From NCBI GenBank assembly GCA_028565635.1, contig JAOXYB010021548.1, positions 1 to 17,211 of the forward strand: DNA of 17,211 bases. Reading direction: 5' to 3'. Source of the stretch: Phoronis ovalis. Taxonomy: Eukaryota; Phoronida; Phoronidae. Every line of letters begins with the position of its first letter. The first letter of the stretch is position 1. This document shows, piece by piece, positions 1 to 10,295 of the stretch. The translations under genes and the position numbers were made by a program. Under the pieces are notes generated by a model that did no database searches, had not been told where the DNA came from, and was given only the letters and a program-made list of their open reading frames with translations.

Positions 1-918
1 GCCCCATCTCGGATGCTCATCTCCGGAAAAGTATTGGCAGCTAAGGTCCGTGCGTGCCGGTGTATACCAAGTCGGGGCTATCTATCTATAGACTTTGAAT
101 GACAGTACCCCGCGGACTTACTTGGTGACATTCACAATCATGTTGTTGCCAGCAATTTATCACATAAGTTGGTATATGCGCTTTGGGCATGTTTTTCCTA
201 AAATCACGAAAATGGTGGGTTGTTAGATGTATGTCACTTTCTTTAGTTTCACTTCGTTAGGGTCGTGGCTAAAATCCTCAGCTTAATAATCCCATTTTAA
301 CTATTCTAACAATGTGAAACGTTTTCTACAGGTAACTACGACTATATTTTGTTTTTCAATATACTAGTCCTCTCTTAGGATAGCTTATAGGTTGAGGTGA
401 TTTTTTTCAACAGGTCATGGTTATTGCATTACCAAAACATCTCATCTAAACTGAGCCCGAGTATATCCTGTCTTGTTACTCCAGTTCTATACGCCCATTT
501 CGTGTAATAAGCCGAGTCATCCCATCTAAAATAATTTATTAATAGTGAGTTGTCTGTAGAGTTTAAGCCGATAATAAGTTAATTACGTGCGAACGAGTTG
601 TCCACTCCGATTCACTCTTTCTGTCTGGACGTATCCTTTGCTGACTTTTTGTAAGATTTGTCTCTGTTAGTGAAGACTGTATCAATTCTTCGTCTGAATC
701 TTAAAAATCGGCCCATTCTTCAGATTGAAGTTAGGACTTTGGAATAGATGAACCGGTACATGCATTTGCCTAACAGCATCTGGCTTCCTGCTGTTACGCC
801 ATAGAGGCTTTTTTAATAACCCAAGTTGAAACATGGGTATACCTACCTTCATATTGCCTCCCCCGGGCTAACTAGATTTCACTTAGTTGTACATTTTCTT
901 TGACTTTGTGTTAAACAG
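1..918. other. Upstream intronic or intergenic stretch, no exon recognised
   Basis: No reading frame here resembles the GPR158 family. The exon at 919 begins with two bases of a split codon, so an upstream exon must exist. The one donor-like site near the left edge (AAG followed by GTCCGT at 46-47) would need a frame that reads TAA immediately before it, so it cannot be the missing partner. The stretch is therefore best read as intron, with the 5' exons (signal peptide and first half of the Cache domain) outside the window. Confidence 0.5.
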
Positions 919-3194
919 GTATTTGGTTTGCTGAGGACAAATATCAAGCGCCGAATGGGACATCTCGTCGTTATTTTGCGCCATATGCCTTTCAAAAAGG
1001 AGATGAGTACAAGTCCGTGGACTTAGCTGGCGAGACAGAACCTGATCGTTATTTGAAAACCGATTGGTTTAAGCAACTCAAACATCGCTGGGGCACAAAC
1101 AATCATGGTTTAAAACTCTATGGATTTGTACCTTTATTTAGGTGACATATTTATAGTAGTACGTAATGAACTTTAGCTTGAAACCATAAAAAGCAATGTT
1201 CAGGGTTGCTAGACCCGTTCGGGACAGGTTATTCACACTTTACACTTTAAGTCAAATTCTTAGCAGGTTAATGAAACAAATAAACTAACAAAAGTATATA
1301 TTTTAAAAAAAGGTATTAAACTAAGGATTATGAAAATTATTTTACTTACCGGTCTCGTTTTGTCCCCTTCTAGTTAAACATGATCGTGTCTGAAGTTATC
1401 TATCCAACATCTACCTTTGAATATATTTACAGGTCAGATGTTAAAGGAGAATTTCAAACAAGGCACAATCCAAGCGTTATTCTTCTTAAAGCTCCTTCCT
1501 ACGAGCATGGTTACTGGACAGAACCATACTTTCCATGTAATGGCTACTTGAATGACTGGATGATAACATATGCCGTTCCCTTCTTTGGTAGCGGTGTATC
1601 TTTTAAGTAAGTATTAAAGTATGTATCAGTGATACTGTGAACTATAATCACACGAACGAGTGCTATAACGAAAGACACACTGCGGCAACAGCCGCAAAAG
1701 CAACCAATGACGACGGATTTGAAGTCGGCTATAAGTGAGCATAACGGATAACAACAGCAGTAATTGAACGAATAAAATACAATCCAGTACTATTCTTAGC
1801 TTGGGTACATTTCAAAAAATTATATTTGTAAATTGCGATGCAACATCAAGTTTAAAGAAAAATCGAAATCGACGTTTTTTTGGTTTATTAGTTCCTTTCG
1901 GCGAAACTTTTTATGTACTAAGACGAATTATTGATTGCAGGGGCGTCGTGAGTGTTGATATCAAACTTGATTACCTCGACATTAACCAGTGTCCAGCGGA
2001 GTTCTGGCTACCAAATGCATTCAAAGATACAGCGAGGTGTCATTATGAAACTACACGTGTGAGTAGCAGGGTGTTTATAAATTATTGTAACATGCATCTT
2101 TACCTAAATGTGCCATATTCAAACGCTATTTGCAAAAGTAGTAAATTCGTAAAACAGTTAGAGATATGCACTTTGGCTTATTCAAATAACGCAAATATTA
2201 TTATATACAATACTCTGAATTCTAATATTATAAACAACAACTAATAAAAACGCATCATGCCAACCAGAATAGATGATATTAGGAGTTCAGAGATGTTTTA
2301 GAACAAATCCCAATTTAAATTGTTGTACTTCACCCTTTGGTGTAATTTTAAAATGTACTTATATGATATATAATGTTTTGATAATATTTTCACTGCTCAA
2401 TGTTACATCAAAGTGTAAGTATCTTCCAATTAATAAACAGGCTGATTATTGTTTTGAAATGAAATGTGATTTGTTCTGGGATGTACATATATTTAGTTAT
2501 GTATTCTTTGGCCAGTCTGGGTGTAATATCATCTTCACATCTAGCATAATTTCACTACTAAATGGTTTCTCATATCAGCAAACTTTTCGACAATTCAACA
2601 TCTTCATCAGTGCTAGCGCCCTCTAGTGACGGTAAGCTTTGTAAGTAAACTTTTTGACCGTTATGACAGAATGAAGTTTGACTTATTTTGAAGTTATTCT
2701 AGAGTAGAATGAATATGGTTATACTTTTTTGCAGTGTGTACCAGTAGAAGGAAAACGGTTTACACGAGGTGCTTACCGTTGTGAATGTAAGCAAGGCTTT
2801 GAATACCCATTCTATGAAAATGCATGGTTCTTCGATGGTGCACTGATGGAAGCAGAATGGAAAAAGAAACAAAACGGAGAATTTAGCAAGTAAGGATTCT
2901 TTAGGACAACATGCTACATTTGGTAAATGAAATAGTACCTCCAGCCAACAAATTAAATAGAAGAAATAACAATTGTATTTCGTACGAAACCTAAAAGTTC
3001 TTCTTGGAATCTGTACTTGGTAGACGATTATAATTAAAGAGAAATTAATTTTACTATACTAATATGCCTTTATAATTATACTTTTCAGGTACGATCACCT
3101 GAAATGTCGAACTGCAGGAACCTCAAGGATAGCCATGTCATGGGTTCTTCTGCTTATTACTTCGAATTCGGTTCATCTGCTTTTAACTGCGTGA
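919..3194 (+). CDS. GPR158/GPR179-like extracellular protein (Cache plus EGF-like), 5' partial, ends without 7TM
   Basis: Five exons join in one frame: 919-1141, 1433-1606, 1941-2058, 2735-2889 and 3089-3194. All four introns are GT-AG (phases 2, 2, 0, 2), and the junction codons read Arg, Lys, Thr-Arg/Cys and Lys. About 257 residues are visible. Family landmarks in order are: YLKTDWFKQLKHRW (human GPR158 has a TLETEWF..LRRKW segment), PYFPCNG with a downstream W and FFG, then KGVVSVDIKLDYLDINQC, equivalent to RGVMKVDINLQKVDIDQC in GPR158 as I recall it. Next come cysteines spaced as in the calcium-binding EGF-like module (RCHYETTRC, RGAYRCECKQGFEYPF, YDHLKC). In the vertebrate family this ectodomain (a glycine-sensing Cache domain in GPR158/mGlyR) leads through a CxPC linker into a class C seven-helix region. 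Here it continues into RTAGTSRIAMSW, a Leu-rich hydrophobic stretch (VLLLI, then HLLLTA) and a stop. That is typical of a GPI-attachment signal, because no charged cytoplasmic residues follow it. The 676-base intron 2059-2734 and the 334-base intron 1607-1940 hold nothing I recognise. Family membership is strong; the ligand, the GPI anchor and a 7TM-bearing isoform are not shown. Confidence 0.85.
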
Positions 3195-3532
3195 CGGTCT
3201 AGCTGAGAAAATTAAAGATGACAATTATGCCTGTTACTTTTGAATGCTTTCCTTTTTCTTAAATGTGAGAACATTTTGAAATAATTTTTTAAAGAGGATA
3301 CACCGTGATTTTATCCAAGCAGATGTTCTCCACAGAATGGGTGGAAGTTTTAGGATTTTTAACCGTTTGTTGAAGATTCATAGTCTTAGGTTGTAATCAA
3401 GTATATTAATGCAAACGAGAAATGACATTGTTTACGTTGTTCATTTTGCATTGCTAGCTTTTTATATAATTTTTCCATGATCGTTTTTACAAACAGTTGA
3501 ATTTACTGTGTATATAGATAAAAAAAACATAA

Positions 3533-3538
3533 AATAAA
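3533..3538 (+). promoter_or_regulatory. Candidate poly(A) signal of the GPR158-like gene
   Basis: AATAAA lies about 340 bases after the stop codon at 3194. It would give a normal-length 3'UTR. AT-rich sequence makes chance hits common. Confidence 0.35.
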
Positions 3539-3550
3539 AACAAATCAGAA

Positions 3551-3556
3551 TTTATT
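3551..3556 (-). promoter_or_regulatory. Candidate poly(A) signal of the desaturase gene
   Basis: TTTATT on the + strand is AATAAA on the - strand. It lies about 545 bases beyond the desaturase stop. A closer ATTAAA-type variant also exists on the - strand near 3710, so the choice between them is open. Confidence 0.3.
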
Positions 3557-4098
3557 CAAAAATTAAAATTTTGCAAAGCAAATTTGAGCAAACATTATAT
3601 GTAAATACTTTTGTGCAATTAATTGAGCATTAAACGGTACTAGTGATTATCTTTTAGTGGATTAGAGATTACTTATTGGATATAGAATACTGTCTCGACC
3701 AGATACCATTTAATAATATCCAACTTAAAAAAAATACAGTTAATACCCTTATTCCATTAGTCTACTAACGACATTTGCAAAACTAAAACCAAACACTTTT
3801 TGCTGAAAGTCTAAAATAGATATACAAGAAAAAGTATGATACTATTACATAACAAACAGATCATGCAATATTGTTTTATCCAAATTAGTTCAAAAGAATC
3901 CATTTGATCCTGCGGAAACACTTTGTTTCAACATACATGTATATTATAAAAACTATTGTGTCGCGTTCAAATGTTTGAAGCATGTAGTACATTTTAAAAG
4001 TATTCACCAACTTACAGAATAATAAAAGGGGCTTATTATTCAAAAAGTTATATCCATAAGATGCAATGTTGAATGAATATGGTCACATTGTGTACCTT

Positions 4099-5772
4099 TT
4101 ATCTAGGGTCCATTTTGAAATGTTTTGACATTTTCTTCAAACATTTTAAAGTTCTTTTAATAGTTTCAAACCACCCACATTCATCATATTCTATACCAAC
4201 TTCCTTGCAAACTCTTTTAATGTGTTCACTGGCTTTACGATAGTTATGTCTTGGCATTGTTGGAAATAAATGATGTTCTATGTGGAAATTCAACCCACCG
4301 TGAAACCAGTCTAACCACCAAGGGTTTAAAATATTTATATTAGATTCAATTTGCATACGATACCAATTAATATCATCACAGATTTCGTGTCGCTCGTAGA
4401 ATGGTTTACAATAATGACTTATCAGTAACTGAATATGTAAAATTCCTTGAAAGACAGAGGCCATATAATAGAAGACAAACACTTCACGCCACGTTGGTAA
4501 CAAAGACAATAATATGCTAGTCCATGTCCAGTGCAAGACACAAGCGCACCACTCGCGGACTGTTATCTCTTCAATAAAACTGTCGATTATTATACCGATA
4601 CGACCAGCAAAAACGCAAATCGGTAAGAATGTAAAATGTTGAATTTTTATAAAAAGGTAATGAATTTTTTCTTTATAAAATGGGAAAAGTTTTTCATTTT
4701 GCGCCCATATAGCTTCTTTTATTTGCGGGTCGTAAAATCCTTGCCCATAATCAACAGTGTTTGTTAATGAGTGATGTATAAAATGTTCCGCTCGCCACCA
4801 ACTTCCATTAACACCAAAACATACAGTTCCAAAAAAAGTTCCTAACCATCGATCTACTGTCAAATTGTGCGTCAGTTGTGTATGCATGCTGTCATGCATA
4901 AGGAATCCGCATTGTTGCCAAAACCCGGCGAGAAAAAAGGCTGCTAAACAATGGTAATACCACTGTTCTGTGCAAGCTACCAAACAAAAACAAGTGGCTA
5001 AAATCATAGAAATTAACATTAATTTTATTAGGTACCATTTACAGCTAGTCTTGAAATATCCCTCCTTTATAAAGTACTGATGCAACGCGGCAAAAGCTTT
5101 GGCTGATGGGTCCGTTAGTTTTCTAGTATAAGTTCCGACAGGTTTGCGATGTTTTAGTACATCTTTTTGATGAAATCCTTTGAATACATCAGTAGCATCT
5201 TTACCTGCAAATAGTTCTATTACGGGGCCACCAGGATGATGGGCGATAAAAGTAGTAATGTCATACCACTTTCCTTCAATGCCAATAAGTTTCGCATCAT
5301 TGGTAAATTCTGTGTTTCCATTTCTATCAAGTTTAACATCAGGTTGCTGCAAGGCGTATTGTTCAAGTGGAATTGTAAAGGAAGCAACGTGACTATTTAT
5401 GTCACCGTTTTCGTTCAATGACTTGTACCATGTAGTGTTTCCATTTATTTTGGTTGAGTTTTCCCTAAGTTTTACACGAAGTTTACTTCCTTCATGTTTA
5501 CTTGATTGATTTGTATTACCATTTTGGTATTGTGCAATGCTGCTAGGGACGCTGTCATATCCAGCTAACTGAGCAATCTGTCTTCCCATCCCTGTAAAAC
5601 ACGAGGCAAATGCAGATAAGATTTGGCTGTCCATTATACAACAAAAGCAGTATTTATACGCACGAAAAAAATCCTTACAAATAGTTTCAAGTGGGGTATT
5701 TATAGTTTTTCCAATAGTTCTCCCTAAAAAACTTTCCTTTCCATGAATATGTGCTTTAACTAGTTGGCACAT
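4099..5772 (-). CDS. Cytochrome b5 fused front-end fatty acid (or sphingolipid) desaturase, single exon
   Basis: Predicted membrane-bound di-iron enzyme that inserts a double bond between an existing one and the carboxyl end of an acyl chain, taking electrons from its own N-terminal cytochrome b5 domain at the ER. The b5 domain spans roughly residues 156-220, with heme ligands His179 in HPGG and His201 in FKGFHQ. Histidine box 1 is HDSMH (293-297), box 2 is HFIHH (330-334) and box 3 is HIEHH (497-501) within GGLNFHIEHHLFPTMPRHN. Hydrophobic spans fall near 247-266, 272-292, 378-397, 410-426 and 431-452. Front-end enzymes normally carry Gln at the first position of box 3; here it is His. The frame is 557 codons, longer than the usual 440-450. 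Met47 (codon 5634-5632) has A at -3 and G at +4, whereas Met1 has T at -3, so a 511-residue product from Met47 is more likely. Residues 47-155 before the b5 domain are polar and low in recognisable motifs. There is no intron, although neighbours are split, so a retrocopy origin is possible. Substrate and position specificity (delta-4, -5, -6, -8 or sphingoid) cannot be read from this sequence. Confidence 0.95.
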   Translation of the reverse strand: MCQLVKAHIHGKESFLGRTIGKTINTPLETICKDFFRAYKYCFCCIMDSQILSAFASCFTGMGRQIAQLAGYDSVPSSIAQYQNGNTNQSSKHEGSKLRVKLRENSTKINGNTTWYKSLNENGDINSHVASFTIPLEQYALQQPDVKLDRNGNTEFTNDAKLIGIEGKWYDITTFIAHHPGGPVIELFAGKDATDVFKGFHQKDVLKHRKPVGTYTRKLTDPSAKAFAALHQYFIKEGYFKTSCKWYLIKLMLISMILATCFCLVACTEQWYYHCLAAFFLAGFWQQCGFLMHDSMHTQLTHNLTVDRWLGTFFGTVCFGVNGSWWRAEHFIHHSLTNTVDYGQGFYDPQIKEAIWAQNEKLFPFYKEKIHYLFIKIQHFTFLPICVFAGRIGIIIDSFIEEITVREWCACVLHWTWTSILLSLLPTWREVFVFYYMASVFQGILHIQLLISHYCKPFYERHEICDDINWYRMQIESNINILNPWWLDWFHGGLNFHIEHHLFPTMPRHNYRKASEHIKRVCKEVGIEYDECGWFETIKRTLKCLKKMSKHFKMDPR

Positions 5773-5810
5773 GTATATAAAATATCTAAGTAAAACCTGA
5801 GACTAATCTA

Positions 5811-5863
5811 ACTAATTATAGTTATACTAGTTATATTAGTTATTATTAGTTATACTAGTTATT
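5811..5863. repeat. 9-bp minisatellite, TATAYTAGT units
   Basis: Consecutive units are TATACTAGT (5823-5831), TATATTAGT (5832-5840), a 10-base variant TATTATTAGT (5841-5850) and TATACTAGT (5851-5859), with decayed units on both sides. It lies about 40 bases upstream of the first Met of the desaturase frame, so inside or beside its promoter. A regulatory role is not shown. Confidence 0.8.
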
Positions 5864-6700
5864 AAAGACGAGAATAAACTTATTCTAAAAAAATGTGTTG
5901 GTAGAGCACGATAAAACATTATAGTTAAGTCCATAAACCATTTTTAGTAACTTCAAGATATGATTCGTCATTTATGAAAGAAATAGTTCACTGGTAGTGT
6001 ATCCCACTCTATCTCCTTTCATCCTGAAATTCGTATGATATTTTTAACGTTTAGACGAAAAAATGATGAAATATTGTTTATCAGCGTGAGTTGTATATTA
6101 CCTAACGGTATTTCAAATTGCAAAAATTTTTAAAAGTCCTGTTTTTCAGACAAGTTTCTGGTTTAGAAATCCCCATTACAATTAAGTTCCCTGTGGCCGG
6201 TGGGATCATAGTTTGACCCCAGCGGGTATCAGCCGTAAGAAAACCAAGCATCCTCACATGTTGCAGTACGTCACACAATGTTTTATGTTGTGCTATATAC
6301 TGGCTTACATATTGCAATCTAAAATAAATAATACAAGCCGCATGTGATCCATAGTATAAGGAAATGTATGTAACAACAAGTTGCTTCGATGGTATTTCAA
6401 TACTGAGTAAATTATACGTTGCTTTAATTGTGTATTTCTTTTCGCGCCATTGTAACTACACATAACTGCCGCATATGCTATATTGTATTATATTATTTAA
6501 TTCCGTAGATATGATTATAGTGAGCTAACAAAGCTTTTAAAATAGTTACTAAACAAATTTTTATCAGTATTCATTTTGCACAAGTGGCACAATTTCTTTA
6601 ATTTAAATGTGTTAATACCTTGATCACAGATAAAAGTCACCGGGGGTTATTCAGGCTTCCAGCTATATAGGGACGTGTAAATCGTTTAAAAAAAATCAAA
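5864..6700. other. Upstream flank of the desaturase, no gene recognised
   Basis: AT-rich sequence 5' of the desaturase on the - strand. A 71-codon open frame around 6102-6317 on the - strand has no family resemblance. No CDS, RNA gene or clear repeat can be supported here. Confidence 0.4.
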
Positions 6701-6710
6701 TTAACAAGGA

Positions 6711-6970
6711 GGGTCCGTTTGTTTTTATCAAATAGCGGAGTAGGTCAGGCTTTTGACTGAAATAACAAAGAGAATTAAGTTTTGTTGACTTCTTTTATGT
6801 CAGCAAACAGGGTTTTTCATTTTTAGCAAACATGTTTTGTGACCGACATACACAAATTGGAAATTTCTTTTTTAGCAAGCATATGCTTATTAAAGCAATC
6901 AGTTTTTTGAAAGGAAAAAATAGTTAATGTTTTTGGACTGGGCCGCACACCCCTCTACCCAAAATGTTGT
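6711..6970 (+). mobile_element. Dispersed repeat, copy 1
   Basis: It matches 15375-15630 along its length in the same order. Shared blocks are AGCGGA, GTCAGCAAACAGGGTTTTTC (copy 2: GTCAGAAAACAGGGTTTTTC), TTTTTAGC, ACACAAATT, GGAAAAAATAGTTAA and finally CTGGGCCGCACAC at 6938-6950, followed by a C-rich run with TACCC. No coding capacity or intact terminal repeats are visible, so it is likely a non-autonomous, decayed element of unknown class. Confidence 0.65.
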
Positions 6971-8876
6971 TAAATATCCCCCGGATCGAGATAATCTCGA
7001 CATCGCCAAGTTTTGTATGACCTTATCAACCTGAAATATACTCACTATGATATGTGCACGTGGACATATCTCTTGTATTAGGATTTATTTAGTCCCTAGT
7101 CGGATTTCAAAGATCAATAGATAGTCTGAGCCCCGAGACTATCGCCACCCGGTCACCTCATTAAATTCTGTCTGCATAATATTATAGGAACAAAAAAGAC
7201 TAATGTCCTAAAAAGGCGTTATAGTTAACTTGATATATGCAGTTCAGTTATATATGGGCAAATATTCTGATTCCTATATTTTTATTTTTATTCCACGAAG
7301 GGAGGCTGGATGTGTGATCAATATCACGCATAGAATAATTTTTAGCCTACCATAGCGCCGGATCGATTATCTTATTGTCTGTTAATGTCAACTAATAAAT
7401 TATATCATTACATTTTTTGAATGCATAAATCTTATTATCAGCAACGGTATGCACTTTATATAATTATCACCTACCCAAGAATCCAATGGACTGTCACCGT
7501 GACTGTCAGCACATACTTTTATCAAAATAATTAAGCCACCACACCTCCAGGCCACACCTAGCTTTTGCATGGCAAAAAAGATTAAATAAAGATAAAATAC
7601 TCACTGTTTATTGTTTTTACGTAATCTTCTTTTCTTGCCTTATCACATTTAGTCCAGCACTGTACCTGTCAGAGGCACTAAATTAAGAGTCAAACCTGCA
7701 TATTAAGAAAATAGCCTCATAATGACAACAAGCACGTATCCCGTGTATCAGGTTCGGCATAAATATATCTGCATTTAATCATCATAACAGTCTCAAAAAC
7801 CTATTTTCTAATAAATCACCTGTAAGTTTTGCCTATCGGTAACTGCATATTATATCGTATAAGTACAAATCTGGATAGTTGTGCAATCGATAATCGAACT
7901 TGAACCACTCAGATGACCGATCAATGTCGATCGTGACCTGATTCAACCGGCAAATAAACCCGGGCAAATATATACGATTAAATTCTCAAATTCCGCCTGT
8001 ACAAAATGCTATCGAGCAAAAAAAACCCTCTTATTTGAAATTGTCGAACTTATTCACCATTTCAGAATACGTTCATTACGATACGTTGTAAAACTTCTTA
8101 CAATTTCATTCAAGTTTAGTCAAAAGTATACCCACCTGTCGGAATGTACTATTAAAAATACCTTTTATCCGCTTGCCTCGTTTTCGATGTCGGCAAATAA
8201 AGGTCAAGTTGCTTAGCACCAGTGTAAACAATTTGTACATCAGTATTCCCACAGCTATTTATTCAGTTAACATTCAAATTAGTTTAAAATAACAATAACT
8301 AGTATTACTACCCTTTGTGTTAATTTCTTTGTAAATAAACGTTTATACTTAATGTAATTATATTCAAAGTCACTAGCATAAGCTATATGGCAGTTTTTAT
8401 TACCGCGGATTTTAACTTTAAAGCATTCGTTTACATTACTTAACGGTATTTTATTATAATTTCTTGAGTTGAAATGTTTACGACAATTCAAAATGTTAAC
8501 ACACTGGCATAGCAGGACCAATTTTCATATGAAATGTACAACAACGTAATCTGAGGCCCGCACTGAGGATAAAGGTCCATATATAAGGAATCATACCGCA
8601 CACTTAATTTTCCCGGCATCGGTTTCAGTAGTAGTCACAAATCCTTTATGATACTTTCGCGAAAATATCCATTTTAGTCACAAATTAAGATAATTCTGCC
8701 TCGTGCCTATATTGATGTTTTAATTTTTTTTCAAATTAAACTTTTTTCATCATTCTTCACAATTTTGAGTGTTATAAATGATTACTTTTTTGTAGAAGAA
8801 ATAGAAGTCCAAAATGACAGAAAATTTGAAACTCACGACTGGGTTTTATCAGTCTCATAGTATGCACATGTGTGCT

Positions 8877-8928
8877 CTGGGACTAATAAAACTAAGTTAT
8901 AGTTATGTATTCGTTATATTAGTCCCAG
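8877..8928. repeat. Inverted repeat, 12-bp perfect arms
   Basis: CTGGGACTAATA (8877-8888) and TATTAGTCCCAG (8917-8928) are exact reverse complements separated by 28 bases. There is no U-tract or gene next to it that would make it a known RNA signal. It may be the remnant of a small inverted-repeat element. Confidence 0.6.
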
Positions 8929-10295
8929 GTGTGTTGCATGTGTCGTCTTCTCAGTTTCATCGCATACAGTCGTGGCACGAATTCTGGTAAATCAGGTGTA
9001 TTCATTGCAACAATATTTCCTTTACCGTATATATTAAGTGAAAGGCTGTTGTCTACTAACTCTTTACTTCACAGTGACTATAACAAAACAAAAAACAATT
9101 AACAAACAAATCTGCTTCGTACTACTTTGGCTATCGCAAAATTCGCTTTTTATACACTTCTTCACAATAATTAAAACTTGTAAAAGGCAATTACCTTAGA
9201 GTTTGAAAAAAGTGTAACTGTATTGATTCATTTGATCAAACAGATATAATACAAATAGTGTTGTTACCGTTCACTACAGAATATCTACTGAGGAAAATAT
9301 CTTAAGCTTTTGCAGCATAACAACGGTAGATCTAGACTGATGATAAAAATGGGAGTGAAAAAGACGTTTAGCTTGTTCAAATTACTGGCTCAAAAATGAC
9401 ACGAGTTTTTACGCCACCTTGTAGTCTATAGTGACTTTACTGAATTTGTCTGTTATACTCACATACCGTGTAGGTTTAACCCATAATTTTTAGATAATTT
9501 CTGCATTTGACATCAACTAACAAATAACAGTTATTGTCTCAAATGTTAATGTCCAGTATAGTGCGTGAATGAGCATTTCCCTTTTCTTTTTATTCTTTCC
9601 CCGTGTGAACGTTAATTTTCTGTTTGAAAGTGGATATCATTCCTCACAAGAGAAAAATAGAAATCACAATTTGAAAATATCATTTTTTATCAAAAATAGA
9701 TAGGATTATTCAATAATAAAAAATCACACATTAGGCAAAACTTCACTGGTTAATTATAATATAGGCTGCACGGAAAATTAGGAGTAGAAATGAAACTTTA
9801 TCTTTATTTGTGACTGAACACACTATTATGTTTATTAGGGTTGCTCCTATAAGAGAACAAGCCTATTGATTTCTTACGTTCTCTTCTCCCTCTTTCGATC
9901 TTAACTTCTTGCTAAAAGGTTATATCTAGTTTCCTTTTACGTTTCCTGTACGGCAAAAATTAAAAAAATGACGTAGAAAAAATTTCCAGAACAGTGCGTA
10001 TGTCAATACCTCATGCTTTACGGAGGCTGTCTGCTTGTAATTTTGAAACTCGATTTCCATGAATAGTAATACACGGACAGCAATGTTTACAATTGAATGA
10101 TAAACGACAACTCGAAGTTGGTTCACAAGGGAGCGTATAGGTAGTTGTAAGAAATTGCTATCCAAAGATACACCTACCTCCAAAATACCAATCATTGCAT
10201 CATGGTTATAATGTTGAATAGTTAAAGCACTACATAACCATTCTAAATTCATAAAATTACTTTGAATGTTTGATGAGCCAAGCACATTTCAGACT

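Larger units (their letters stand above)
3195..4098. other. Convergent 3' intergenic region
   Basis: This holds the 3'UTRs of two genes that point at each other, the GPR158-like gene on + and the desaturase on -. Candidate poly(A) signals for the two strands sit within about 20 bases of one another (3533-3538 on + and TTTATT at 3551-3556, which is AATAAA on -). I see no coding potential. Confidence 0.5.

Noticed and set aside
1-47. Possible end of an upstream GPR158-like exon at the left edge
   Set aside because: The donor-like AAG/GTCCGT is in the wrong phase: the required frame contains a TAA just before it, and the peptide does not resemble the family.
2273-2626. 117-codon open frame on the + strand
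   Set aside because: It lies wholly inside the intron between the 1941-2058 and 2735-2889 exons of the GPR158-like gene and resembles nothing.
5236-5421. 61-codon frame opposite the desaturase
   Set aside because: Antisense shadow of the cytochrome b5 coding region.
6102-6317. 71-codon frame on the - strand upstream of the desaturase
   Set aside because: Considered as an upstream exon of the desaturase or a repeat-encoded peptide. The desaturase frame has an in-frame stop upstream and needs no further exon, and no motif is present.
9926-10285. 119-codon open frame on the - strand
   Set aside because: No recognisable motif or domain, no splice partners with matching phase that I could find, and located in AT-rich intergenic DNA with mobile debris. 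Length alone is within chance for 17 kb read in six frames.
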